A DNA stretch of 64,000 nt from CBDCHC01 sp965217075 (lineage in GTDB: Bacteria; Pseudomonadota; Gammaproteobacteria; PS1; Pseudothioglobaceae), in the NCBI GenBank assembly GCA_965217075.1, contig CBDCHC010000010.1, positions 62,001 through 126,000 on the forward strand, in the 5' to 3' direction. This document shows, piece after piece, positions 25,253 to 35,172 of this stretch. A model generated the notes under the pieces. It was given only the letters and a program-made list of their open reading frames with translations. It was not told the origin of the DNA and did no database searches. The translations under genes and the position numbers were made by a program. Each line of letters opens with the position of its first letter. Position 1 is the stretch's first letter.

Positions 25253-26314
25253 ATGGATATATATATAGTTGGTGGTTATGTCAGGGATAAATTATTAGAT
25301 ATACGTAGCAATGATCGTGATTTTGTAGTAGTTGGCAGTACTGTAACAAAAATGCTATCTTTAGGTTACAAACAAGTCGGTAAAGATTTTCCAGTATTTT
25401 TACACCCTAAAACTAAAGAGCAGTATGCCTTAGCACGTGCAGAAAAAAAAATCACAGCAGGTTATACTGGTTTTAGCTGTAACACTAGTAATATCGGGCT
25501 AAAACAAGACTTAAGTAGAAGAGACTTAACAATAAATGCCATGGCAATCGATAACAACGGTAATATTATTGATTATTTTAATGGCGCTAAGGATTTAAAG
25601 AATAGAGTGCTTAGGCATATATCTATTAGCTTTAAAGAAGACCCCGTGCGTATTTTAAGAATAGCTCGTTTTATGGCTAAATTTAATAAATATAATTTTA
25701 CTATAGCGAATGACACAAAAAAACTAATGCTACAAATGGCAAATGGCAAAGAATTAGACGCTTTGGTAGGCGAAAGAGTGTTCACAGAATTAAAAAAAAC
25801 TCTTAATTACAACAAACCTTCGCTTTTTTTTCAAACTTTAGTTTTAAGTGGTGCATTTAAAAAAATATTTAAATGCGATAATATAATTGATTTTACTATA
25901 TTAGATAATAATTTAATGGCTGATGAAAAATTTGCATTATGGCTTATAAATTACAATCATAGAGATTTAATAAATATTTGCTCCTATTTAAAAATACCAA
26001 ATAATTGGTATAAATTAACAAAATTAAGTAATACATATTGGCGTTTTGTGCGTGATTTTAATGATAAAAATACTACAGAAAAATTAAATTTTTATCTACA
26101 AACAAAAGCTATAAATAATCGAAAAATATTTAAAAAATTATTAACAGTATTTAATAATTTTTATTTGCAAACAAAGGATATTGAGCGCATATATACATTA
26201 CTACAAAATATTAATAACAGCGCTATAGCAAAAAATAACCCACAAAATATTAAAAAAAATATATATAATGCTATGATAAAAACTATTAACAATTATTACA
26301 AAGGCGATAAATGA
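25253..26314 (+). CDS. cca: CCA-adding tRNA nucleotidyltransferase
   Basis: This 353-residue class II enzyme has GGYVRDKLL, then D-R-D-F-V-V-V-G (the metal-binding D-x-D-like site), RRDLTINAMA and EDPVRILRIARF. It repairs and completes the CCA end of tRNAs. E. coli Cca (412 residues) has an additional HD phosphohydrolase domain, which seems absent or much reduced here. A 9-A tract at 25443-25451 stays in frame. The last 4 bases overlap the dnaA start (ATGA), so dnaA is translated from this mRNA. Confidence 0.9.
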   Translation: MDIYIVGGYVRDKLLDIRSNDRDFVVVGSTVTKMLSLGYKQVGKDFPVFLHPKTKEQYALARAEKKITAGYTGFSCNTSNIGLKQDLSRRDLTINAMAIDNNGNIIDYFNGAKDLKNRVLRHISISFKEDPVRILRIARFMAKFNKYNFTIANDTKKLMLQMANGKELDALVGERVFTELKKTLNYNKPSLFFQTLVLSGAFKKIFKCDNIIDFTILDNNLMADEKFALWLINYNHRDLINICSYLKIPNNWYKLTKLSNTYWRFVRDFNDKNTTEKLNFYLQTKAINNRKIFKKLLTVFNNFYLQTKDIERIYTLLQNINNSAIAKNNPQNIKKNIYNAMIKTINNYYKGDK

Positions 26315-27599
26315 CACAGACTTGGGAATCATGTAAAAAAAAACTAAAAAACCAACTATCATTACAGCAGTTTACTATCTGGATTAACCCACTTAAGTTA
26401 TTGTATGAAAAAAAACCAATTCTATTCGATTAATAGCGCCTAATAACGCTGCCTTAGAATATATTAATAACAACCTAAAACAAATAATATTAGACAATCT
26501 TACTAAAAATATAAATCTTAATATTAGTGTTGAAAATAATCTAACTAACCAACACCACACTACTAATTTAGACAAAGAGTTTTGTTTTGCAACCTTAGTT
26601 AAAGGCGATACTAATAATTTAGCCTTATTAGCCGCCCAACAAATTACTAACAATATTTACGCCTCTCCCTATAATCCTTTTATTATTTATGGTAACTCTG
26701 GCGTAGGAAAAACACATCTAATGCAAGCTATAGGTAACGCGGTACTAGCAAAAAATAAAAATACTAAAATAGTTTATATGCCTCTTATAAATTTTGTAAA
26801 AAATATTACTGCTGGTATTAGACACAATACTATTGATAAAGTCAAAAATTATTATCAAAATGCAGATTTATTATTAGTAGATGATATTCATCTTATTTCT
26901 GGTAAAGAAAAATCACAAGAAGAATTTTTTCATATTTTTAACTTCTTATTTAATACTAAAAAACAAATAGTGCTTACTTGCGATCAAATTCCAAAAGATA
27001 TCAAACAAATAGAAAATAGACTAAAAACTAGATTTTCACAAGGCTTAAATTTAGAAATAAAACCACCAGAACTAGAAATGCGTATGGCAATTTTATTAAA
27101 TAAAGCTCAAAACAAAAAAATTAACCTCAATCTACAAGAAAGCGCAGCATTATTTGTTGCTAGTCATATCAACACTAATGTTAGAGACTTAGAGGGAGCG
27201 TTGCTCAGAATAAAAATCTTTATAGAAAGCTCTTATTCTTACGGCACCCCTGTTTCTGTAGAAATTGCAAAACAAGCTATTAATGATTTAATAAAGCCAA
27301 AAAAATTAAATATTGATATTGCAGATATACAAAAACAAACTACCAAACAATATGGAATTACCATTTATGAGTTAACCTCTAATAGCCGTAAACAACATTT
27401 AGTTAGAGCAAGACAAACTGCTATATTTTTAAGTCATGAACTTACTAGCTTGTCATTAGCAAAAATTGGCAAACAATTTGGCAACAGAGATCACTCAACT
27501 GTACTTTATTCTTGTGAAAAATTTAAAAAATTAATTATAAAAAATAATGATATAAAACAAAACTATGAATTAATTAAATTAAAATTATCCACATCTTAA
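26311..27599 (+). CDS. dnaA: Chromosomal replication initiator DnaA, split by an apparent frameshift
   Basis: ATG at 26311 overlaps the cca stop and starts MTQTWESCKKKLKNQLSLQQ, a normal DnaA domain I. The frame breaks in a run of eight A (26408-26415). With nine A, reading continues as LLYEKKTNSIRLIAPNNAAL and stays open to 27599, for a protein of 429 residues. The AAA+ domain has GNSGVGKT (Walker A) and LLVDDIH (Walker B); domain IV ends with GNRDHSTVLYS, the DnaA-box binding signature. Only the second part would be found from an internal ATG at 26721, which would lack domains I and part of III. All motifs are intact, so loss of function seems unlikely. DnaA-box repeats lie at its end. Confidence 0.9.
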
Positions 27600-27636
27600 C
27601 AATATATAAAAAAATAATTTGTTAAGATGTGGATAA
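27585..27636. repeat. Perfect 18-base inverted repeat carrying two DnaA boxes
   Basis: TTATCCACATCTTAACAA (27585-27602) and its exact reverse complement (27619-27636) are separated by 16 AT bases. Each arm starts or ends with a consensus DnaA box TTATCCACA. The left arm covers the last codons of dnaA. There is no T run after the right arm, so a simple terminator is unlikely. A TATAAT follows at 27638-27643. It could be part of oriC, an autoregulatory site for dnaN, or both. Confidence 0.8.
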
Positions 27637-27689
27637 CTATAATTAAATATAATAATAATTAACATTGTTAACATTTTTAAACAAAATAT

Positions 27690-27711
27690 ATCAACAAGAT
27701 ATCTTGTTGAT
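27690..27711. repeat. 22-base perfect palindrome followed by a T run
   Basis: The centre is TCAACAAGATATCTTGTTGA with one more matching base on each side, followed by TTTTTT. It lies in the 180-base AT-rich gap between dnaA and dnaN. It could end dnaA transcription as a hairpin with a tight loop, or be a binding site for a dimeric protein near the origin. No DnaA box is inside it. Confidence 0.7.
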
Positions 27712-27779
27712 TTTTTAGAAAAAAAGAATAAAATTAACAAAAATAAGCTTTACTAATAATAATAAATAATATATAACTT

Positions 27780-28889
27780 ATGGAAATAACACTAAATACA
27801 CAAGAAATAAAAAAACCACTTGAAATAGTAAGTGGTGGAGTAGAAATTAATACTAATCATTTAATACTATCACATGTGTTAATTGAAACAAATAATCAAA
27901 AACTTACATTAACAACTACAAATTCTGAAATAGAAATAACTAACACTACCAACATAAACGCCAAAGAAAATATTAAATTCAATATATGCTTAAAAGATTT
28001 AATAAATTTAATTTCAATATTAGATGATAACGCTAATATTAATTTTTTAATAGATAATAACCAAATAATAATAACAACACTTAATAATGTTTTTAAATTA
28101 AATACAATAATTGAACAAGAATTTCACCAGTTAATAACCAATAAAAAAGATATTTTAAAAGACCCTATTACAATACCAACAAAACAACTAATAGATTTAA
28201 TAAATAAAACAAAATTTTCTATAGCAAACGATAATCCACAAAGATATTTAAATGGTTTGTATTTAATTTTAGACAATAACAATATAACCACAGTATCTTC
28301 TGATGGCCATAGATTGTCTTTAGCAAATATTATACAAAATAATAATATTACTAATAAAAAAACAGCTGTTATTCCTAAAAAAACTATAGAAGAAATTAGT
28401 AAAATTTTAAAAGAAACTAAAACAGATAATATAACTATAAACATTAGCCAAGATTATATTGTTATTCACAATGATACTACGCAAATTATTTCTAAATTAA
28501 TAGACGAAAATTATCCTGAATACGAAAAAATTATTCCCCAACAAAGCCAAAATAAAATCATCATTAATAAAAAAGATTTTGACGCAGCACTAAAACAAAC
28601 TGAAATTTTTGTTAAACAAACAAATACTATTAAATTAATTTTTAAAAATAATAATTTAAATATAATAGCTATTTCAGAAAAAGGAGAAGCAAATACAAAA
28701 ATAAAAATAAAAAATTATACCGGTGAAATGATAGCTGGTTTTAACGTACGTTACTTAATAGAAACCTTGAAAAAATTAACAACAGAAAATATTATTTTTA
28801 GTATAAATAACGATGAAAATAAAATAGCATTATTAACAAACGATAAAATAGAAAATTATAAATATATTATTATGGCAGTTAAGCTGTAA
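27780..28889 (+). CDS. dnaN: DNA polymerase III beta clamp
   Basis: This 369-residue protein has the three-domain clamp layout. Visible segments include LNGLYLIL, SSDGHRLS, and the C-terminal end YIIMAVKL, close to the conserved M-P-x-R/K-L that forms the clamp protein-binding pocket. E. coli clamp is 366 residues. The gene is extremely AT-rich; I counted 22 G+C in 120 bases at 28021-28140. No good ribosome site precedes the ATG. Its last base is the first base of recF. Confidence 0.94.
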   Translation: MEITLNTQEIKKPLEIVSGGVEINTNHLILSHVLIETNNQKLTLTTTNSEIEITNTTNINAKENIKFNICLKDLINLISILDDNANINFLIDNNQIIITTLNNVFKLNTIIEQEFHQLITNKKDILKDPITIPTKQLIDLINKTKFSIANDNPQRYLNGLYLILDNNNITTVSSDGHRLSLANIIQNNNITNKKTAVIPKKTIEEISKILKETKTDNITINISQDYIVIHNDTTQIISKLIDENYPEYEKIIPQQSQNKIIINKKDFDAALKQTEIFVKQTNTIKLIFKNNNLNIIAISEKGEANTKIKIKNYTGEMIAGFNVRYLIETLKKLTTENIIFSINNDENKIALLTNDKIENYKYIIMAVKL

Positions 28890-29962
28890 TGGCAGTTATT
28901 GAAAAAATACAAATAAATAATTTTCGTAACATAAACAAACAATTAATAAAATTTAATAAAAATATAAATTTATTTATCGCTGATAATGCACAAGGGAAAA
29001 CAAATTTAATTGAAGCTATATATTATTTAAGTCACAATAAATCCTTTAAGTCTGCTAAGTTTAAAGATATAGTAAAAAACCAACAAAATAAATTACAAAT
29101 AATAGCGCTTACTGATAATAATAAAATAACCCTAACTAAAACAAATAATAATACAAACTTAACTATAAATAATAACAAAATAAATAATATTAGCACTGTT
29201 AATAAACTACTTCCTATACAATTAATATCGCCAGATAAAGGCTTTATAGTAGGTAGTGATCCAAAAAATAAAAGACATTGTTTAGATTGGGGTGTGTTTC
29301 ACATGAAACCATCGTTTATCGAACTACATAAAAATTATCAAAAAACATTAAAAAATATTAATATATTGTTAGCAACCAACGATAAAAAACAATTATTATT
29401 ATGGTTCGAAAAAATAGCTATATATGCTGTTAATATAAACAATATGAGAGAAGAATATTTACTTCAATTAAAAAAAATAACTGTTCATAATTACTGTAAA
29501 AATATAGATTTAAACATTAAAAATTTTAACTATAAATTTAATAATGGTTGGGGTAAAAATATTAATAATACACAAGACAGTATTTATAGGTATTTAGCCA
29601 GCAATATTAATACTATAATTAAACATAAGTACTTGAAAATTGGCTCACATTTAGCAAATATACATTTTTATTATAACAGGGTAGATGAAAATAACCTTTC
29701 TCGGGGAGAGCAAAAAACACTATCTATTATTTTTTTATTAACACAAACATTATATCTAATGAAAAACAATATAAAACCAATTATACTTGTAGACGATATT
29801 AATTCAGAAATAGACAATACCAAATTAGCTGTTATTATTGAATTTATTCAAAAAACTAAACTACAAACATTTATTACCAGTATTAACAATATAAATATAA
29901 ATAATTGCAATATTTATAAAATAAAGTGTGGTGAAATAGAGCTTTTACAATGCAAAAAATAA
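28889..29962 (+). CDS. recF: DNA repair protein RecF
   Basis: This 357-residue protein has Walker A (ADNAQGKTNLIEAIYYLS), the ABC signature region NLSRGEQKTLSI and Walker B (ILVDDINSE). RecF loads RecA at gapped DNA with RecO and RecR. It is strongly AT-rich with many Asn and Lys. The gene order dnaA-dnaN-recF-gyrB is the ancestral one. Confidence 0.94.
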   Translation: MAVIEKIQINNFRNINKQLIKFNKNINLFIADNAQGKTNLIEAIYYLSHNKSFKSAKFKDIVKNQQNKLQIIALTDNNKITLTKTNNNTNLTINNNKINNISTVNKLLPIQLISPDKGFIVGSDPKNKRHCLDWGVFHMKPSFIELHKNYQKTLKNINILLATNDKKQLLLWFEKIAIYAVNINNMREEYLLQLKKITVHNYCKNIDLNIKNFNYKFNNGWGKNINNTQDSIYRYLASNINTIIKHKYLKIGSHLANIHFYYNRVDENNLSRGEQKTLSIIFLLTQTLYLMKNNIKPIILVDDINSEIDNTKLAVIIEFIQKTKLQTFITSINNININNCNIYKIKCGEIELLQCKK

Positions 29963-29972
29963 CAAAATAGCG

Positions 29973-29978
29973 TATAAT
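29973..29978 (+). promoter_or_regulatory. Probable -10 box for gyrB
   Basis: TATAAT lies in the 44-base gap between recF and gyrB, 28 bases before the gyrB ATG. It would start the gyrB-prk-cdsA-dxr transcript. No clear -35. Confidence 0.4.
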
Positions 29979-30006
29979 AAAAAGTTTAAATTTATATTAA
30001 ATTTTA

Positions 30007-32382
30007 ATGACAATAAATGAACAATATGAAGCATCAAATATTCAAGTATTAAAAGGGTTAGATGCTGTTAAAAAAAGACCAGGAATGTATATTGGCGATG
30101 TAGATGATGGTACTGGTTTACATCATATGGTGTTTGAAGTTGTTGATAACTCTATCGATGAAGCGTTAGCTGGACACTGTAATAAAATTACTATTACTAT
30201 TTATGAAGACAATTCTATAGAAATTAGCGATAATGGCAGAGGTATTCCGGTTGATATTCATGAAGAAGGAGTTTCTGCAGCTGAAGTTATTATGACGATA
30301 TTACATGCAGGTGGTAAATTTGACGATAACTCATATAAGATATCTGGTGGATTACACGGAGTTGGCGTATCTGTAGTTAATGCTTTATCGGAGTATTTAG
30401 AGCTTACAATTTACAAAAATAATAAAATATACAAACAAACTTATAATTATGGTGTACCAACGGCAGCGTTAAAAGAGGTTGGTGATAGCACTACAAACGG
30501 CACCACAATTAAATTTAAACCCAATAAAGATATTTTTTCTACTATAGATTTTAAATATGATATTTTAGCCAATCGTTTAAGAGAATTAAGTTTTTTAAAC
30601 TCTAACATTCATATAGAAATCACAGAAAAATTAACTAATAAAAATGCTGTGTTTTCTTATGATGGTGGTATTAAAAATTTTGTAGAATATTTAAATCGTA
30701 GTAAAAACCCAATTCATCATGATATTATAGCTATTAATACAATTAAAAATGAAATAGAAATTAATATAGCTATGCAATGGAGCGATGGTTATCAAGAAGC
30801 AATTTTTTGTTTTACCAACAATATCCCGCAAAGAGACGGTGGTTCGCATTTATCTGGTTTTAGGTCGGCCCTTACTAGAACAATAAACAATTATATCGAT
30901 CAGGCTAATATAGCTAAAAAAGATAAAGCAACTATTACAGGGGAAGATACTAGAGAAGGCTTGACTGCAATTATATCTATTAAAATTCCTGATCCAAAAT
31001 TTTCATCACAAACCAAAGATAAATTAGTATCAAGTGAGATTCGCTCCCCAATAGAATCATCTATAGGAGAAAAATTAAACGAATACCTGTTGGAACACCC
31101 AACAGAAGCAAAAATTATTATCAACAAAGTTTTAGAGGCATCAAATGCTAGAAACGCTGCTAGAAAAGCTAGAGAAATGACGCGTAGAAAAGGCGCACTT
31201 GATATTGCTGGGTTACCAGGAAAATTAAGCGACTGTCAAAGCAAAGATCCAGCAGAATCAGAAATTTATTTAGTAGAAGGAGATAGCGCTGGCGGCTCAG
31301 CTAAACAAGGCAGAGATAGACGAACACAGGCTATTTTGCCACTTAGAGGTAAAATCCTTAATGTAGAAAAATCACGTTTTGATAAAATAATATCTTCGCA
31401 AGAAGTAGGCACTCTAATTACTGCACTTGGTTGTGGAATCGGTAAAGAAGAGTATAATATAGAAAAATTACGCTATCATAAAATCATAATTATGACAGAT
31501 GCTGATGTAGATGGCGCACATATTCGTACGTTATTGCTTACTTTCTTTTATAGATACTTGCCAGAATTGATTGAAAAAGGTTATTTGTATATAGCTCAAC
31601 CACCGCTATATAAAATCAAACAAGGAAAGCAAGAAACATATTTAAAAAATGATAATGAGTTAAACGAATATATACTACAAAATGCCATTACAGATATTAA
31701 ATTTTTTATTGATGATAGCACACCAGCAATCGCTAATGCAGCTTTTGTAGATATGGTTAATCAACATTATAAGGCAATGGCAGCAGTTAACAAACTTAGT
31801 CTTAAATATGATAAAAAACTATTAATGACAATTGCTATCTGTCCTCAACATAATAATATAGATATATGGGTAGAATCTTTGAATAAAAAATTAAGCCATA
31901 CAAATACTCCAACACAACAACATAGTGTTGTTTTAACCGATAATTGCTTAGAACACATAATTTGCTCTTACGGAGTTAGCAGCTGTAATAGTACTATAGA
32001 TTTAAATTTTTTAAATTCAGAAGATTTTAAAATATTAAATGAATATAGTAAAAACGTTGAATCCTTAATAGGAGTTGGCGCTAAAATCATTAGAAAATCT
32101 AAACAAAAAAATATTAATAACTTTACAGCAGCGATAGATTTTTTAATAAATGAAGCAAAAAGCGGTCAGTTTTTTCAGCGTTACAAGGGACTAGGTGAGA
32201 TGAATCCAGAACAATTATGGGAAACCACTATGGATCCGGATAAACGAACATTTTTACAAGTTAGAATAAGTGATGTTATTGCTGCCGACAATATGTTTTC
32301 TACGCTGATGGGCGATGAAGTTGAACCAAGAAGAAATTTTATAGAAGAAAACGCCCTTCTTACTAACAATATTGATTTTTAA
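30007..32382 (+). CDS. gyrB: DNA gyrase subunit B
   Basis: This 791-residue protein has the GHKL ATPase (EVVDNSIDEALAGH, GGLHGVGVSVVNALS), the TOPRIM domain (LVEGDSAGGSAKQGRDRR and TDADVDGAHIRTLLLTF) and the C-terminal gyrase B tail with QRYKGLGEMNPEQLWETTMD. E. coli GyrB has 804 residues. With GyrA it introduces negative supercoils. It is 10 bases upstream of the phosphoribulokinase gene. Confidence 0.97.
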   Translation: MTINEQYEASNIQVLKGLDAVKKRPGMYIGDVDDGTGLHHMVFEVVDNSIDEALAGHCNKITITIYEDNSIEISDNGRGIPVDIHEEGVSAAEVIMTILHAGGKFDDNSYKISGGLHGVGVSVVNALSEYLELTIYKNNKIYKQTYNYGVPTAALKEVGDSTTNGTTIKFKPNKDIFSTIDFKYDILANRLRELSFLNSNIHIEITEKLTNKNAVFSYDGGIKNFVEYLNRSKNPIHHDIIAINTIKNEIEINIAMQWSDGYQEAIFCFTNNIPQRDGGSHLSGFRSALTRTINNYIDQANIAKKDKATITGEDTREGLTAIISIKIPDPKFSSQTKDKLVSSEIRSPIESSIGEKLNEYLLEHPTEAKIIINKVLEASNARNAARKAREMTRRKGALDIAGLPGKLSDCQSKDPAESEIYLVEGDSAGGSAKQGRDRRTQAILPLRGKILNVEKSRFDKIISSQEVGTLITALGCGIGKEEYNIEKLRYHKIIIMTDADVDGAHIRTLLLTFFYRYLPELIEKGYLYIAQPPLYKIKQGKQETYLKNDNELNEYILQNAITDIKFFIDDSTPAIANAAFVDMVNQHYKAMAAVNKLSLKYDKKLLMTIAICPQHNNIDIWVESLNKKLSHTNTPTQQHSVVLTDNCLEHIICSYGVSSCNSTIDLNFLNSEDFKILNEYSKNVESLIGVGAKIIRKSKQKNINNFTAAIDFLINEAKSGQFFQRYKGLGEMNPEQLWETTMDPDKRTFLQVRISDVIAADNMFSTLMGDEVEPRRNFIEENALLTNNIDF

Positions 32383-32392
32383 AGGATATATT

Positions 32393-33256
32393 ATGTCAAA
32401 AAAACACCCTGTTATTGCAATTACTGGTTCATCTGGAGCTGGAACAACTACAGTCAAAAATGCTTTTAATCATATTTTTAAAAGATTAAATATTATTCCA
32501 GCAGTTATAGAGGGTGATAGTTTTCATAGATACAATAGAGTTGATATGAAGCAAAAAGCCTTGGTAGAAGAAGAAAAAGGCAATAAGCATTTTAGTCATT
32601 TCGGCCCAGAGGCTAATTTGTTTGATAAGTTAGAGCAAACATTTAAGCAGTATGGTGATACAGGTATATGTAAGCGTAGATATTATTTGCATTCAGAAGA
32701 AGAGGCAACACCATATAACCAAAAACCAGGAGAGTTTACTGCTTGGGAAGAAATAGATCACGATAGTGATTTATTGTTTTATGAGGGATTACATGGCGGA
32801 GTAAAACACCAAAATATAAATACTGCAAAACACGTAGATTTATTAGTTGGAGTGGTTCCTGTAGTAAATTTAGAGTGGATTCAAAAAATCCATAGAGATA
32901 AGACTGAAAGAGGTTACTCTGCTAAAGCAACAGTAGATACTATAAATCGTAGAATGTGGGATTATATTAACTATATTACCCCGCAATTTTCTAGAACAGA
33001 TATTAATTTTCAGCGCATACCAACAGTTGATACCTCTAATCCGTTTATTGCTAGAGATATTCCAACGCCAGACGAAAGTTTAATTGTTATTCGTTTTAAA
33101 AAACCAAAAGAATATGACTTATTTTATTTAAAAAATATGATTACTGGATCTTTTATGTCTAGAGCCAATACTATGGTTGTACCAGGAGCTAAAATGGGTT
33201 TTGCTATGGAAATTATTTTTAGAGAACGCTTAGAAAAAATAATACAAGACAAATAA
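32393..33256 (+). CDS. prkB: Phosphoribulokinase (Calvin cycle)
   Basis: This is a class I proteobacterial phosphoribulokinase of 287 residues. I use ATG 32393 with AAAGGA just before it. Motifs: P-loop ITGSSGAGTTTVKNAF, then EGDSFHRYNR, HFGPEANLFDKL, and FYEGLHGG, followed by the R-x-x-R-D-K-like IHRDKTERGYS segment. It phosphorylates ribulose-5-phosphate to make the RuBisCO substrate. It is the direct evidence for autotrophy. RuBisCO is not nearby; the gene sits within a housekeeping run. Confidence 0.93.
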   Translation: MSKKHPVIAITGSSGAGTTTVKNAFNHIFKRLNIIPAVIEGDSFHRYNRVDMKQKALVEEEKGNKHFSHFGPEANLFDKLEQTFKQYGDTGICKRRYYLHSEEEATPYNQKPGEFTAWEEIDHDSDLLFYEGLHGGVKHQNINTAKHVDLLVGVVPVVNLEWIQKIHRDKTERGYSAKATVDTINRRMWDYINYITPQFSRTDINFQRIPTVDTSNPFIARDIPTPDESLIVIRFKKPKEYDLFYLKNMITGSFMSRANTMVVPGAKMGFAMEIIFRERLEKIIQDK

Positions 33257-33259
33257 ATT

Positions 33260-34045
33260 TTGTTGTTAAGAATAATTACCGCATTAATACTAGCACCGAT
33301 AGTATTATTTAGTATTACTGTTGATTATTATTTTATTATATTAATCTTTATAGTTATAGCTATAGCAGTGTTTGAATTTAGCAAATTAATAATTAAAAAT
33401 AAACCTATAAATACTTTGTTTTTTGCTATAAGTTTATATGCAATAATATTTTTATTATATATTTTTACTAATAATTTTAGATGGATTTATCTTATAATTG
33501 GTAGCGTATGGTGGTTATTTAATTTTGCAATAATAATTAATTATCCGGCATTAAATACTCATATACAGGGAATAAAACAAAATTTTATTCGCAGTATTTT
33601 ATTGTTTTTACCTGCAATTTTTTCGTTATTATTTTTACAAAAAGAAAAACCAGTATTTTTATTATTGCTTTTTAGTATTGTATGGGGGGCTGATATTTTT
33701 GCTTATTTTATTGGTAAGATGTTCGGTAAACAAAAATTATTAGCACGCTTAAGTGCTGGCAAAACTATAATAGGAGTTATAGGCGGAATCATTGGCGCTT
33801 TACTACTAACAATAGTATTTTTGCTGTGGCAAAATATACCAACAACTCAGTATTTTTATTATTTAGTGTTAACCATTATTGTTGCTGTTTTTTCTATTAT
33901 TGGAGATTTATTTATAAGCGCATATAAACGAGAAGCACAAGTTAAAGATAGTGGTAATATATTACCGGGACATGGTGGTATATTAGATAGAATAGATAGT
34001 ATATTAGCTGCAGCTCCTATATTTACTTTAGGTCTAATAATATGA
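33260..34045 (+). CDS. cdsA: Phosphatidate cytidylyltransferase
   Basis: This 261-residue membrane protein has about seven or eight hydrophobic helices and the CDS signature SAYKREAQVKDSGNILPGHG, followed by GGILDRIDS. It makes CDP-diacylglycerol for phospholipid synthesis. It starts at TTG 33260, three bases after the prk stop codon ends at 33256. Its end overlaps dxr by 4 bases. Confidence 0.93.
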   Translation: MLLRIITALILAPIVLFSITVDYYFIILIFIVIAIAVFEFSKLIIKNKPINTLFFAISLYAIIFLLYIFTNNFRWIYLIIGSVWWLFNFAIIINYPALNTHIQGIKQNFIRSILLFLPAIFSLLFLQKEKPVFLLLLFSIVWGADIFAYFIGKMFGKQKLLARLSAGKTIIGVIGGIIGALLLTIVFLLWQNIPTTQYFYYLVLTIIVAVFSIIGDLFISAYKREAQVKDSGNILPGHGGILDRIDSILAAAPIFTLGLII

Positions 34046-35172
34046 ATAATATTGTAATTTTAGGCGCAACTGGTTCAATTGGAAGCAGCACATTAAGAGT
34101 TATTGATAACAATCAAGATAAATTTAGCGTTATAGCCTTAAGCGCTAATAAAAATTGGCAAAAAATGTTAATTTTATGTAGAAAATATCGACCAAACCAA
34201 GTGGTTATGGTTGATAAAAATGCTGCACTTAAGTTACAACAGCAAGTAAATATTCCAGTATTAACAGGAGAGGAGGGTTTGCTTGATATTGTAAAAGATA
34301 CTGATGCTGATATGATAATGGTTGCTATTGTAGGTAGTTGTGGTATTTTACCCACACTAACAGGTATTAAATTTGGTAAAAGAATTTTATTGGCAAACAA
34401 AGAATCAATAGTTATTGCTGGTAAAATATTAATGGAGGAAGCACAAAAAAATAAAACAACAATTATTCCTGTTGATTCAGAACATAGTGCTATTTTTCAA
34501 GTATTACAAGGCAATAATAATGGAGTTAAAAAAATTCAATTAACAGCATCAGGTGGTCCTTTTTTAACTACACCACTTAAAGATTTAAAAAATATTACTC
34601 CAATGCAAGCCTGCAATCATCCCAATTGGTCAATGGGTAAAAAAATATCAATTGATAGTAGTACTATGATGAATAAGGGGTTAGAAATAATAGAAGCACA
34701 CCACTTATTTGCTATTGAGGCAGATAAATTAGATGTCATTATCCATCCACAAAGTATCATGCACTCTAGTGTTTTTTTTATAGATGGTAGTGTAATATCT
34801 CAGCTTGGTAAACCAGATATGAGAACAGCAATATCTTATAGCATGAGTTATCCACAGCGTATGAATTGTGGGGTAGAAAGTATTGATTTTAGCCAACATA
34901 AATTAGAGTTTTTTGCTGTAGATAAACAAAAATTTAAAAGCATTGATTTAGCTATAAATGCTATACAAAGTGGTAGCAGCAGTTTAGTTGTATTTAACGC
35001 AACCAATGAAATTGCTGTAGCAGCATTTTTAGCCGGAAAAATAGGCTGGCTAGATATTACTGAAGTTGTAGAAAAAAATCTAGAAAAACTAAGCATTACT
35101 AACCTTAGTAATATTGATGATATTTTATCTTATGATAAGTATGTGCGAATTAAGGCGCAAGAATTATTGTGA
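34042..35172 (+). CDS. dxr: 1-deoxy-D-xylulose 5-phosphate reductoisomerase
   Basis: This 376-residue protein has the NADPH loop LGATGSIGSSTLRVI, ANKESIVIAG, the metal site PVDSEHSAIFQVLQG, and HPNWSMGKKISIDSSTMMNKG. It is the first committed step of the MEP isoprenoid pathway. In the usual gene order frr-uppS-cdsA-dxr-rseP, only cdsA-dxr remains here. It contains one DnaA-box-like TTATCCACA at 34848 that I consider coding chance. Confidence 0.95.
   Translation: MNNIVILGATGSIGSSTLRVIDNNQDKFSVIALSANKNWQKMLILCRKYRPNQVVMVDKNAALKLQQQVNIPVLTGEEGLLDIVKDTDADMIMVAIVGSCGILPTLTGIKFGKRILLANKESIVIAGKILMEEAQKNKTTIIPVDSEHSAIFQVLQGNNNGVKKIQLTASGGPFLTTPLKDLKNITPMQACNHPNWSMGKKISIDSSTMMNKGLEIIEAHHLFAIEADKLDVIIHPQSIMHSSVFFIDGSVISQLGKPDMRTAISYSMSYPQRMNCGVESIDFSQHKLEFFAVDKQKFKSIDLAINAIQSGSSSLVVFNATNEIAVAAFLAGKIGWLDITEVVEKNLEKLSITNLSNIDDILSYDKYVRIKAQELL

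Noticed and set aside
34848..34856. DnaA box TTATCCACA in dxr
   Set aside because: Single site in coding sequence encoding a conserved Y-P-Q segment; no cluster nearby.
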